NCBI GenBank assembly: GCA_947441205.1
Contig: CANETM010000128.1
Location: 1-5,044 of the forward strand
DNA from: Bacteroidota bacterium
GTDB lineage: Bacteria > Bacteroidota > Bacteroidia > Chitinophagales > Chitinophagaceae
Direction: 5' to 3'
Length of the DNA stretch: 5,044 bases
The translations under genes were made by a program, and so were the position numbers. Positions within the stretch are counted from its first letter, which is position 1. Each line of letters starts with the position of its first letter. Shown here piece after piece: positions 1-5,044 of this stretch. The notes under the pieces are model-generated. The model was given only the letters and a program-made list of their open reading frames with translations. It was not told the origin of the DNA and did not search any database.

Positions 1-356
1 TGAAAATTGAAATACCATCGGTTACGATTGATAGCTTATCCAATGTTCACAAAAACTTACATCAACATTTACAACACGACATTTCATTTATAACTTTATC
101 GGAGCATGGCGTTTATTTTGGTGGTGCAAGTGGCCATAAATTAATTCCTACGCATATACGAAACATAGCAGACGTAAGTGGAGCAGGGGATACGGTTATT
201 GCGGTCGCTAGTTTAACTTATGCAAGTACTAAAAATATGGAATTAGCTGCGGAGCTAGCTAATATTGCAGGTGGATTAGTTTGTGAATTAGTAGGTACTG
301 CACCTATTGATAAAAATAGTTTACAAGCAGAAGTAAGAAAACTATTAGTCAAGTAA
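1..356 (+). CDS. PfkB-family kinase, 3' end; probable D-glycero-beta-D-manno-heptose-7-phosphate kinase (HldA/RfaE1-like), partial
   Basis: Only the last 117 codons are present; the gene begins left of the window, and bases 1-2 finish a codon whose first base is missing. The reading frame from base 3 runs open to TAA at 354-356. The visible part carries the PfkB C-terminal signature DVSGAGDTVIAV (nucleotides 171-206); the Asp of GAGD at 189-191 is the expected catalytic base. Upstream is an LSEHGVYF strand, and downstream an ELANIAGGLVCELVGTAPID helix-turn. This matches the kinase domain of E. coli HldE (LSEQG, DVTGAGDTVIGV, ANAAAGVVVGKLGT, recalled from memory) better than ribokinase or fructokinase. 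HldE/HldA phosphorylates heptose-7-phosphate at C1, making an ADP-heptose precursor for the LPS core in the cytoplasm. The protein ends right after the kinase fold, so no C-terminal adenylyltransferase domain is fused and a separate HldC/RfaE2 would be needed. The exact sugar is inferred, since the N-terminal half that carries the specificity residues is not visible. Confidence 0.8.
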   Translation, partial: KIEIPSVTIDSLSNVHKNLHQHLQHDISFITLSEHGVYFGGASGHKLIPTHIRNIADVSGAGDTVIAVASLTYASTKNMELAAELANIAGGLVCELVGTAPIDKNSLQAEVRKLLVK

Positions 357-417
357 AGTAATATAAAGAAGAAGTTTAAAGAAGTAGTATAAAGTAGTAA
401 TATAAACTAAAGTTTAA
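357..417. repeat. Imperfect A/T-rich direct repeats in the ispD leader
   Basis: The 11-mer AGTAATATAAA occurs at 357-367 and again at 396-406, 39 bp apart. A degenerate middle copy, AGTAGTATAAA, lies at 383-393. The two outer copies are each followed by AAGTTTAA (372-379 and 410-417), so the larger unit is an imperfect duplication of about 22 bp. The block starts directly after the kinase stop codon and is non-coding in every frame I could support. It may be simple slippage duplication of A/T-rich DNA, or a protein-binding or promoter region for ispD. Nothing in the sequence decides between these. Confidence 0.5.
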
Positions 418-442
418 CTAGGGTTTATTGATCTTAAACTTT
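409..442 (+). other. Inverted repeat (9-bp stem, 16-nt loop) upstream of ispD
   Basis: AAAGTTTAA at 409-417 is exactly complementary to TTAAACTTT at 434-442, with a 16-nt spacer at 418-433. A second, smaller palindrome overlaps its left arm: TAAACT at 403-408 and AGTTTA at 411-416. The right arm runs into a short T tract (440-443). The stem holds a single G-C pair, so as RNA it would be weak. It could be a poor terminator for the kinase transcript, an operator, or chance symmetry in A/T-rich sequence. Confidence 0.35.
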
Positions 443-485
443 TGTGGTTATTTTAAACATAAATAGTAAAGGACAAAATAAATAT

Positions 486-1166
486 ATGTATTCAAAAAAG
501 ATAGCAATAATTGTGGCAGGTGGAACAGGTCAAAGAATGGGATCGGTTGTGCCTAAACAATTTTTAGAAATTCAAGGAAAGCCTATTTTATTACATACCA
601 TTGATCAGTTTGTTGCCGCTTTTTCAGATATACAATTAGTTGTTGTTTTACCTGAAGGTTACATACAAGAAGGAAAAGATTTACTAGATAAAAATGGGTT
701 CACTAAAAATATTGTCTTTGTCGCAGGGGGTGATACTCGTTTTCAGTCCGTAAAAAATGGATTGGCACAAGTGAATGAAGCTGCTATTGTATTTGTACAC
801 GATGCTGTAAGGTGCTTATTAACACCCGCTCTAATTCAAAGGTGCTATCAACAAGCTTTTGAAAATGGCTCTGCTATTCCAGCGGTGAGCTCAACGGATA
901 CGGTAAGACTAATGAAAGGGGAAAAGCATGAATTATTTGACCGAGAAAATGTGATGTTGATACAAACACCACAAACATTTCAATCTGATTTATTATTAAC
1001 TGCGTTTAATCAAGAATATACTTCATCATTTACTGACGAAGCAAATGTTGTAGAAGCAAGCGGAAATCCTGTTTATTTAGTGGATGGCGAATTTGAAAAT
1101 ATCAAAATCACTAGACCATTAGATTTAGCCATTGCGGAATATATTTTAGCTAAGCGATTTGCTTAA
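486..1166 (+). CDS. ispD: 2-C-methyl-D-erythritol 4-phosphate cytidylyltransferase (IspD)
   Basis: IspD joins MEP and CTP to give CDP-methylerythritol plus pyrophosphate, the third step of the cytoplasmic MEP (non-mevalonate) isoprenoid pathway. The 226-residue product has the usual family length and the whole set of signatures. The CTP-binding loop is AGGTGQRMGSVVPKQF (residues 11-26) with Arg17 and Lys24, equivalent to E. coli Arg20 and Lys27. FVHDAVR (103-109) contains Asp106; SSTDTVR spans 135-141; Arg153 precedes QTPQTF (160-165). TDEANVVE starts at 183 and NIKIT ends with Lys208 and Thr209; these match the MEP-binding Arg157, Thr189 and Lys213 of E. coli. I start at ATG 486 because homology begins at once (YSKKIAIIVAGG). 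A GTG at 444 in the same frame would add 14 residues with no family resemblance. No Shine-Dalgarno is visible; the start is preceded by A/T-rich ACAAAATAAATAT. The related ribitol-5-phosphate enzyme TarI is less likely given the TDEA and NIKIT blocks. It may be cotranscribed with the kinase 129 bp upstream. Confidence 0.97.
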   Translation: MYSKKIAIIVAGGTGQRMGSVVPKQFLEIQGKPILLHTIDQFVAAFSDIQLVVVLPEGYIQEGKDLLDKNGFTKNIVFVAGGDTRFQSVKNGLAQVNEAAIVFVHDAVRCLLTPALIQRCYQQAFENGSAIPAVSSTDTVRLMKGEKHELFDRENVMLIQTPQTFQSDLLLTAFNQEYTSSFTDEANVVEASGNPVYLVDGEFENIKITRPLDLAIAEYILAKRFA

Positions 1167-1173
1167 TATATAT

Positions 1174-2226
1174 TTAGTCTTCCTCATCAAAGTTTAATGC
1201 ATACTCCGAGCCGTCTTCTTTTGGAGGCTTAGGAACTTCCACATCGGCCTGCCTTAATACAGAAGTGCTTTTATTAATTTTGTCTAAAATTTGATGTGCT
1301 ACTTCCATTGCAAGGTATCCATCTATTTCACTCACAACAGTAGGTTCGTCATTTAATATTGAATTAACAAAACTTGTAAGCTCAGCTTTAATAGCATTAC
1401 CATCCTCAATCACTGGGTTTGAAATAGTGATGGTTTTTTTACCTTGATGCGTGTCAATATCAAAAGAGAAACTATCGTCTTCGTCAGGTTGTTTTAACTT
1501 AATTATCTCGGTAGTTTTTTCTAAAAAGTCAATACCTATATAAGCGTCTTTTTGGAACAAACGAATTTTGCGCATTTTTTTCATGCTAATTCGGCTGCTC
1601 GTTAAATTGGCAACACAACCGTTATTAAATTCAATACGCACATTGGCTATATCGGGCGTATCGGTTAACACCGCAACACCACTGGCAGAAATATTTTTCA
1701 CATCGCTTTTTACAATGCTTAAAATAATATCAATATCATGAATCATTAAATCTAAAATCACACTTACTTCAGTACCCCTTGGATTAAATTGTGCTAAACG
1801 ATGTACCTCAATAAATAAAGGGTTTAAGGAAGCATTTTTAAGTGATGTATAAGCAGGATTAAATCTTTCAACATGACCAACTTGTAATTTAACATTAGCC
1901 TCTTTTACCATTTGTACAATTGCTTTTCCTTCCTCAATGGTATTAGCCATGGGTTTTTCTACAAAAACATGCTTCCCCGTTTTGATGGCCATTTCGCATA
2001 CTGGAAAATGTAAATGGGTAGGCGTAACAACATCAATAATATCACAAGCAGCAATCAAAGCTTCTTCATCCATATAACGCTGGATACCATATTTTTCTTC
2101 AACCTCTTTAGCATTATCGTTACTTGGATCAAAAAATCCTACCACCTTTAATTCAGGAATTTCAAGCCAGTTATTTAAATGGTATTTACCCAAATGCCCC
2201 ACACCAAACACACCGACTTTTAGCAT
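1174..2226 (-). CDS. Gfo/Idh/MocA-family NAD(P)-dependent oxidoreductase, probable nucleotide-sugar or sugar dehydrogenase
   Basis: The 350-residue protein has the standard two-domain layout of the family. The N-terminal Rossmann fold (about 1-120) shows GVFGVGHLG with Gly8, Gly10 and Gly13 as the dinucleotide loop, and Asp33 at the end of the second strand (FFDPS) suggests NAD(H) preference. The catalytic-lysine motif is EKP (90-92, Lys91). The C-terminal substrate-binding domain begins near 125 and carries the D-x-x-x-H motif at Asp159-His163 (LDLMIHDIDI). The stretches VGHVERFNPA (117-126) and SRISMKKMRKIRLFQ (211-225) resemble, from memory, oxidoreductases found in lipid A (lpx) clusters of other Gram-negatives, including UDP-GlcNAc 3-dehydrogenases of the GnnA type. 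The substrate here is inferred only, and no GnnB-type partner is present. The tail (after about 325) is proline-rich then acidic, ending DEED. ATG at 2224-2226 is the only sensible start, since the Rossmann strand begins at residue 2. It is convergent with ispD (7-bp gap) and divergent from anmK. Confidence 0.92.
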   Translation of the reverse strand: MLKVGVFGVGHLGKYHLNNWLEIPELKVVGFFDPSNDNAKEVEEKYGIQRYMDEEALIAACDIIDVVTPTHLHFPVCEMAIKTGKHVFVEKPMANTIEEGKAIVQMVKEANVKLQVGHVERFNPAYTSLKNASLNPLFIEVHRLAQFNPRGTEVSVILDLMIHDIDIILSIVKSDVKNISASGVAVLTDTPDIANVRIEFNNGCVANLTSSRISMKKMRKIRLFQKDAYIGIDFLEKTTEIIKLKQPDEDDSFSFDIDTHQGKKTITISNPVIEDGNAIKAELTSFVNSILNDEPTVVSEIDGYLAMEVAHQILDKINKSTSVLRQADVEVPKPPKEDGSEYALNFDEED

Positions 2227-2246
2227 ACTTATTTATTTATTAATTG

Positions 2247-2254
2247 TAAAGTTA
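2247..2254 (-). promoter_or_regulatory. Candidate Bacteroidota -7 box for the oxidoreductase gene
   Basis: Read on the minus strand this is TAACTTTA, matching 7 of 8 positions of the Bacteroidota -7 consensus TAnnTTTG. It lies 20 bp upstream of the ATG at 2226, which would give a short A/T-rich leader. I could not find a clear TTG or TTTG -33 element at the right distance, so this is a weak call in a sequence where such matches arise easily. Confidence 0.25.
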
Positions 2255-2310
2255 TGCTATAAGGCATTGAAAATGAGCTTATAAATGATAGTGTGGAAAA
2301 TTGCCAAATT

Positions 2311-2341
2311 GCTGTTGATAGTTATGTATTTTGTACCTTTA
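2311..2341 (+). promoter_or_regulatory. Candidate Bacteroidota-type promoter for anmK
   Basis: TACCTTTA at 2334-2341 matches 7 of 8 positions of the -7 consensus TAnnTTTG. A TTG at 2315-2317 lies 16 bp upstream of it, and another at 2309-2311 lies 22 bp upstream; the latter spacing better fits a -33 element. The predicted transcript would start only about 10 nt before the ATG at 2357, so the leader would be very short. Low-confidence pattern match. Confidence 0.3.
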
Positions 2342-2356
2342 TTTTAATATAAATAT

Positions 2357-3553
2357 ATGCATCCAAGTATTCAAAAGCTGTATGATTTAGCAGGTAAAAA
2401 TAGCCGAAAAATTATTGGGCTAATGAGTGGTACTTCAATGGATGGGTTGGACATTGCATTGTGTGAAATAACAGGATCTGGAATTCATACTAAGGTTAAC
2501 TTGTTGCAATTCACCACAGTAGCATATGATAAACATATTAAGGAACAAATTTCAAGTGTTTTTTCAAAGTCAATGGTATCCTTACAGCAGCTTACTTTGG
2601 TAAACCCATGGATAGCCTTACGACATGCATCCATGATTAATGAAACATTGAAAGGGTGGGGAATATCAAATACTGAAATTGACATTATTGCAAGTCATGG
2701 TCAAACCATTTATCATGCACCTAAGTCCTTACATACTAATGATGAATTTGGACCCGCAACCTTGCAAATAGGCGATGGGGATCATTTAGCGGTTCATGCC
2801 AATATCATTACCATTAGTGATTTCAGACAAAAGCATATCGCAGCGGGTGGCGAGGGCGCTCCATTGGCCGTATATGGAGATTATTTGCTTTGTGCAAGCC
2901 CTGATGAAAATAGGCTATTGTTAAACATTGGTGGGATTGCTAATTATACTTATTTACCTGCAGGTTGCAAGCTTAGTGAAGTTTTTTCAACCGATACTGG
3001 GCCAGGCAATACGATGATGGATGCATTTATGCGAATTCATTTTAATCAAGAATATGATAGGGATGGCTTTGTGGCTAAACAAGGATCCATCAATTTTGAT
3101 TTATTAAGTATAATGAAAGAAGATTCATTTTTTAAAATTGGACTACCTAAAACTATTGGCCCAGAATTATTTAATATTTCATTTATAGAAGCTGCCGTAA
3201 AGAATGCGAATTTAAATTCTATTTCAGCACCTGATATAATGGCAACATTAAACCGATTTACTGCTGAAACAATTGTTGATGCTATTTATAAGCATGTCCC
3301 TATTGACGATAAATTCAAAATTTATACAAGTGGTGGCGGGATGCATAACAAGTTAATTATTGAACATATACATTCATTAATGCCTAACATCGAAATTATA
3401 TCTTCCCTTGAATTGGGTATACATCCTGATGCAAAAGAGGCTATTTTATTTGCAGTTTTAGCCAATGAATGTTTAGCTGGGTCGCCAATGTATGTAGGCG
3501 GTAATGCGACCAAAATACCAGTAACAATGGGTAAAATAAGTTTTCCGATTTAA
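2357..3553 (+). CDS. anmK: Anhydro-N-acetylmuramic acid kinase (AnmK)
   Basis: AnmK uses ATP and water to open the 1,6-anhydro ring of anhMurNAc released during cell-wall turnover, giving MurNAc-6-phosphate in the cytoplasm. The 398-residue product is slightly longer than E. coli AnmK (about 370) because of a roughly 18-residue N-terminal lead and small insertions. Family blocks appear in order: the phosphate loop GLMSGTSMDGLD (21-32), SHGQTIYH (113-120), LQIGDGDHLA (136-145), AAGGEGAPL (162-170), LNIGGIANY (189-197), STDTGPGN (211-218) with the probable catalytic base Asp213, YTSGGGMHN (323-331), and HPDAKEAILFA (356-366) with Glu361. The stretch before AAGGEGAPL reads DFRQKHI, where E. coli has DFRRRDI, so one charged residue is altered in a loop near the sugar. 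ATG 2357 is chosen because a lead such as MHPSIQKLYDLA before the first strand is, from memory, usual in this phylum; no Shine-Dalgarno is seen. The next recycling enzyme, MurQ, is the convergent neighbour 15 bp away. Confidence 0.97.
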   Translation: MHPSIQKLYDLAGKNSRKIIGLMSGTSMDGLDIALCEITGSGIHTKVNLLQFTTVAYDKHIKEQISSVFSKSMVSLQQLTLVNPWIALRHASMINETLKGWGISNTEIDIIASHGQTIYHAPKSLHTNDEFGPATLQIGDGDHLAVHANIITISDFRQKHIAAGGEGAPLAVYGDYLLCASPDENRLLLNIGGIANYTYLPAGCKLSEVFSTDTGPGNTMMDAFMRIHFNQEYDRDGFVAKQGSINFDLLSIMKEDSFFKIGLPKTIGPELFNISFIEAAVKNANLNSISAPDIMATLNRFTAETIVDAIYKHVPIDDKFKIYTSGGGMHNKLIIEHIHSLMPNIEIISSLELGIHPDAKEAILFAVLANECLAGSPMYVGGNATKIPVTMGKISFPI

Positions 3554-3568
3554 AGAACTTATTTAAAT

Positions 3569-4393
3569 TTATTTGGTAATTATTAAACTTTCAACCGCTT
3601 TTTTTACAGAACCATATTTTTTCAATAATGCTTCTGCAGATTTATAATCTTTTATATCAGATTGTTCGATGATCATTTGAACACCTCTAGCTATTAGTTT
3701 TTTATTGGTTAATTGCATATTGACCATTTTATTGCCCTCAATTCGACCAAGCTTTACCATAACCGATGTAGATATCATATTCAAAATTAACTTTTGAGCA
3801 GTTCCGCTTTTCATTCTTGTACTTCCGGTAATAAACTCAGGTCCCAAGTCAACTTCAATAGGATAGTTTGCTGAATCAGATAAAAGGCTATTGTAATTAC
3901 AACTTATACTTCCAGTAATAATATTATTTTCTTGACATTTTTGTAATCCTCCAATAACATATGGTGTTGTTCCACTTGCTGCAATGCCAATTACAATATC
4001 TTGTTCTGAAATTTGATAAGACATTAAATCTAACCAAGCTTGATTCAAATTATCCTCTGCATTTTCAACTGCATGGAACATAGCTTGTTGACCTCCAGCA
4101 ATAATGGCAATTACTAAGTCTTCAGTGACGCCATAGCTAGGAGGGCATTCACTAGCATCAACAACAGCTAGTCTGCCACTTGTACCAGCACCAATATAAA
4201 ATAAGCGCCCTCCATTTATTAATTTTAAGGCAATGGCATCCACTAATCTTTCAATTGAATCAATGCTTTTTTCAATGGCTAAAGCCACTTTTTGATCCTC
4301 TGTATTTATGTTTTTAAGCAGTTCTATAGTAGACATTTTATCAATGTCATTATAAAGTGAATCTGCTTCTGTTGTTTTTTTATAATTAGACAT
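3569..4393 (-). CDS. murQ: N-acetylmuramic acid 6-phosphate etherase (MurQ)
   Basis: MurQ cleaves the D-lactyl ether of MurNAc-6-phosphate, giving GlcNAc-6-phosphate and D-lactate. This is the step after AnmK and returns cell-wall sugar to amino-sugar metabolism in the cytoplasm. The 274-residue protein is a single SIS-fold domain plus a short helical tail. It has GGRLFYIGAGTSGRLAVVDA (61-80) running into SECPPSYG, with Glu82 matching the E. coli acid Glu83. AVENAED (108-114) has Glu113 matching Glu114. Further blocks are GIAASGTTPYVIGGL (136-150), TGSTRMKSGTAQKLILNM (189-206) and a conserved VNMQLTNKKL helix (224-233). It is about 24 residues shorter than E. coli MurQ (298), all missing near the C-terminal helical subdomain, with no sign of frameshift. 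The ATG at 4391-4393 lies inside the 3' end of the upstream aminotransferase-like gene (8-bp overlap), so expression is probably coupled to it. The SIS-domain relative GckR is excluded by length and by both catalytic glutamates. Confidence 0.97.
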   Translation of the reverse strand: MSNYKKTTEADSLYNDIDKMSTIELLKNINTEDQKVALAIEKSIDSIERLVDAIALKLINGGRLFYIGAGTSGRLAVVDASECPPSYGVTEDLVIAIIAGGQQAMFHAVENAEDNLNQAWLDLMSYQISEQDIVIGIAASGTTPYVIGGLQKCQENNIITGSISCNYNSLLSDSANYPIEVDLGPEFITGSTRMKSGTAQKLILNMISTSVMVKLGRIEGNKMVNMQLTNKKLIARGVQMIIEQSDIKDYKSAEALLKKYGSVKKAVESLIITK

Positions 4394-5044
4394 TTTTTGA
4401 AAGTTGTTCTAAAGCTTTTACAAAATCATCCAACTCGGCAGTAGTAGTATATAGGTTTGGACAAATTCGGCAACCACGTATATTGGCATAATCAATAGCT
4501 ACCGTGAATACCTTGTGCTCTTTTAATAATCTTTTTGCTAAATCCGCAGGTTCAATTCCTTCTATGCCAACATTGGCAATAGCACAACTTCGATTGGCTT
4601 CACTTGGGGTATTTAATAAAATTTTAGGGTTAGATCGTACTTTACTTGTCCAATAATTTTGCAAAAACCTAAGCCTAGCTTCTTTGCGTTCAGCACCAAT
4701 TATCTCAAAATAATCAATGGAGTCATTAATGGTTAAATCAGTATGAACAGGGTGGGTGCCGGTATGATTTAGACGATTAATTTTATTTACATCTTTTTCA
4801 CTATCGGCTAATAGTGGCCAAACTTTTTTGATGTTATCTTTTCGAACATATAATAAGCCAGCACCTAATGGCGTACTAAGCCATTTGTGTAAAGCAGCTG
4901 CATAATAATCGCAGTGAAGATCGTCGATTTTATATTGGATATGCGCAAAAGCATGAGCACCATCTACAATTACTTGAACTCCTTTTTCATGGGCCATGTC
5001 ACAAATTTTTCGAATCGGCAAAATCTGCCCCGAAATATTAATCA
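4386..5044 (-). CDS. Class V PLP-dependent aminotransferase-like protein (isopenicillin-N-epimerase/cysteine desulfurase type), 5'-partial
   Basis: The frame is open to the right edge, so the gene starts beyond it; 218 C-terminal residues are visible of a family total of about 400. Codons before the in-frame TTG at 5021 read INISGQI, continuing a normal class V strand, so TTG is not the start. The fold-type I signatures are clear. VIVDGAHAFAHI has the Asp (4962-4964) expected to bind the PLP pyridine nitrogen. AAALHKWLSTPLGAGLLYVR has the Schiff-base Lys at 4884-4886. GTHPVHTDLTINDSIDYF is the segment usually near the PLP phosphate or the partner subunit. The C-terminal small domain ends with an Arg in CRICPNLYTT, a likely substrate carboxylate contact. 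Members include cysteine desulfurases, isopenicillin N epimerase-like proteins and serine- or kynurenine-acting enzymes. A SufS-type active-site Cys loop is not evident, which favours the epimerase-like branch. The substrate is unknown. Its stop overlaps the murQ start, implying one operon. Confidence 0.9.
   Translation of the reverse strand, partial: INISGQILPIRKICDMAHEKGVQVIVDGAHAFAHIQYKIDDLHCDYYAAALHKWLSTPLGAGLLYVRKDNIKKVWPLLADSEKDVNKINRLNHTGTHPVHTDLTINDSIDYFEIIGAERKEARLRFLQNYWTSKVRSNPKILLNTPSEANRSCAIANVGIEGIEPADLAKRLLKEHKVFTVAIDYANIRGCRICPNLYTTTAELDDFVKALEQLSKNV

Larger units (their letters stand above)
2227..2356. promoter_or_regulatory. Divergent intergenic region driving the oxidoreductase (-) and anmK (+)
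   Basis: This 130-bp non-coding gap lies between two start codons that point away from each other, so it must hold both promoters unless one gene is fed from elsewhere. It is A/T-rich. It contains an inverted repeat, TATAAG at 2258-2263 and CTTATA at 2278-2283 with a 14-bp spacer, central enough to be a shared operator. It also holds a short tandem repeat of AAATTGC at 2298-2304 and 2306-2312, stepped by 8 bp. Candidate -7 boxes for each direction are listed separately. No riboswitch-like or RNA gene structure was recognised. Confidence 0.6.

Noticed and set aside
357..417. Possible CRISPR-like repeat array
   Set aside because: There are only two good copies and one poor copy of an 11-mer with uneven spacing and A/T-only character, no spacer of uniform length and no cas gene.
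444..485. Upstream in-frame GTG that would lengthen IspD by 14 residues
   Set aside because: The added residues show no family resemblance, and the GTG lies directly after the inverted repeat. ATG 486 gives the normal length and the standard start just before the first beta strand.
2485..2685. Open frame on the minus strand of 66 codons
   Set aside because: It lies wholly inside anmK on the opposite strand, has no recognisable motif and no promoter-like context, and is best explained as a shadow of anmK.
3322..3513. Open frame on the minus strand of 63 codons
   Set aside because: It is entirely antisense to conserved anmK motifs (SGGGMHN to HPDAKEA) and has no features of its own.
3554..3600. 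Possible terminator hairpin between anmK and murQ
   Set aside because: The palindromic-looking ATTTAAAT is too short and purely A/T, and no extended stem with a T tract could be drawn by eye.
5019..5021. TTG as the start of the aminotransferase-like gene
   Set aside because: The frame stays open upstream to the window edge with family-like residues (INISGQI), and a start here would remove half of the PLP-binding domain. The gene is truncated by the window and not short.
4386..5044. Class V PLP enzyme as the GnnB-type partner of the oxidoreductase
   Set aside because: GnnB belongs to the DegT/DnrJ/EryC1 family, whose motifs differ; this protein has class V signatures and lies in another transcription unit.

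Overview
The window comes from an AT-rich bacterial chromosome. It most likely belongs to the phylum Bacteroidota, probably a Chitinophagales-type organism. The phylum call rests on three things: gene starts with no Shine-Dalgarno sequence but with A/T-rich runs just before ATG, weak TAnnTTTG-like promoter boxes, and the style of the proteins. The finer placement is inferred from general resemblance and not proven. I see no RNA gene, insertion sequence, CRISPR array, prophage or origin. The content is core cell-envelope and isoprenoid metabolism.

Layout, left to right. (1) The 3' end of a PfkB-family sugar kinase, most like the heptose-7-phosphate kinase (HldA/RfaE1) of LPS core synthesis, enters from the left edge and stops at 356. 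(2) A 129-bp A/T-rich spacer follows, with direct and inverted repeats. (3) ispD, the MEP-pathway cytidylyltransferase, is on the plus strand and best started at 486. (4) A Gfo/Idh/MocA-family NAD(P)-dependent oxidoreductase lies on the minus strand, tail-to-tail with ispD and only 7 bp away. (5) A 130-bp divergent promoter region separates it from (6) anmK on the plus strand. (7) murQ lies on the minus strand, tail-to-tail with anmK and 15 bp away. (8) A class V PLP-dependent aminotransferase-like gene on the minus strand runs off the right edge; its stop overlaps the murQ start by 8 bp.

How they work together. AnmK and MurQ catalyse consecutive steps of peptidoglycan recycling. AnmK turns 1,6-anhydro-MurNAc into MurNAc-6-phosphate, and MurQ cleaves that to GlcNAc-6-phosphate and D-lactate. 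They sit side by side but on opposite strands, so they are not one operon. murQ is instead transcribed with, and probably translationally coupled to, the aminotransferase-like gene, whose substrate is unknown. The kinase at the left and possibly the oxidoreductase point to LPS sugar metabolism, and IspD supplies isoprenoid precursors, including those for the undecaprenyl carrier. The window is therefore loosely envelope-themed.

I found no convincing new system. The points most worth a second look are the murQ-aminotransferase overlap, the altered sugar-loop residues in AnmK, the undefined substrate of the oxidoreductase, and the repeat-rich leader of ispD.
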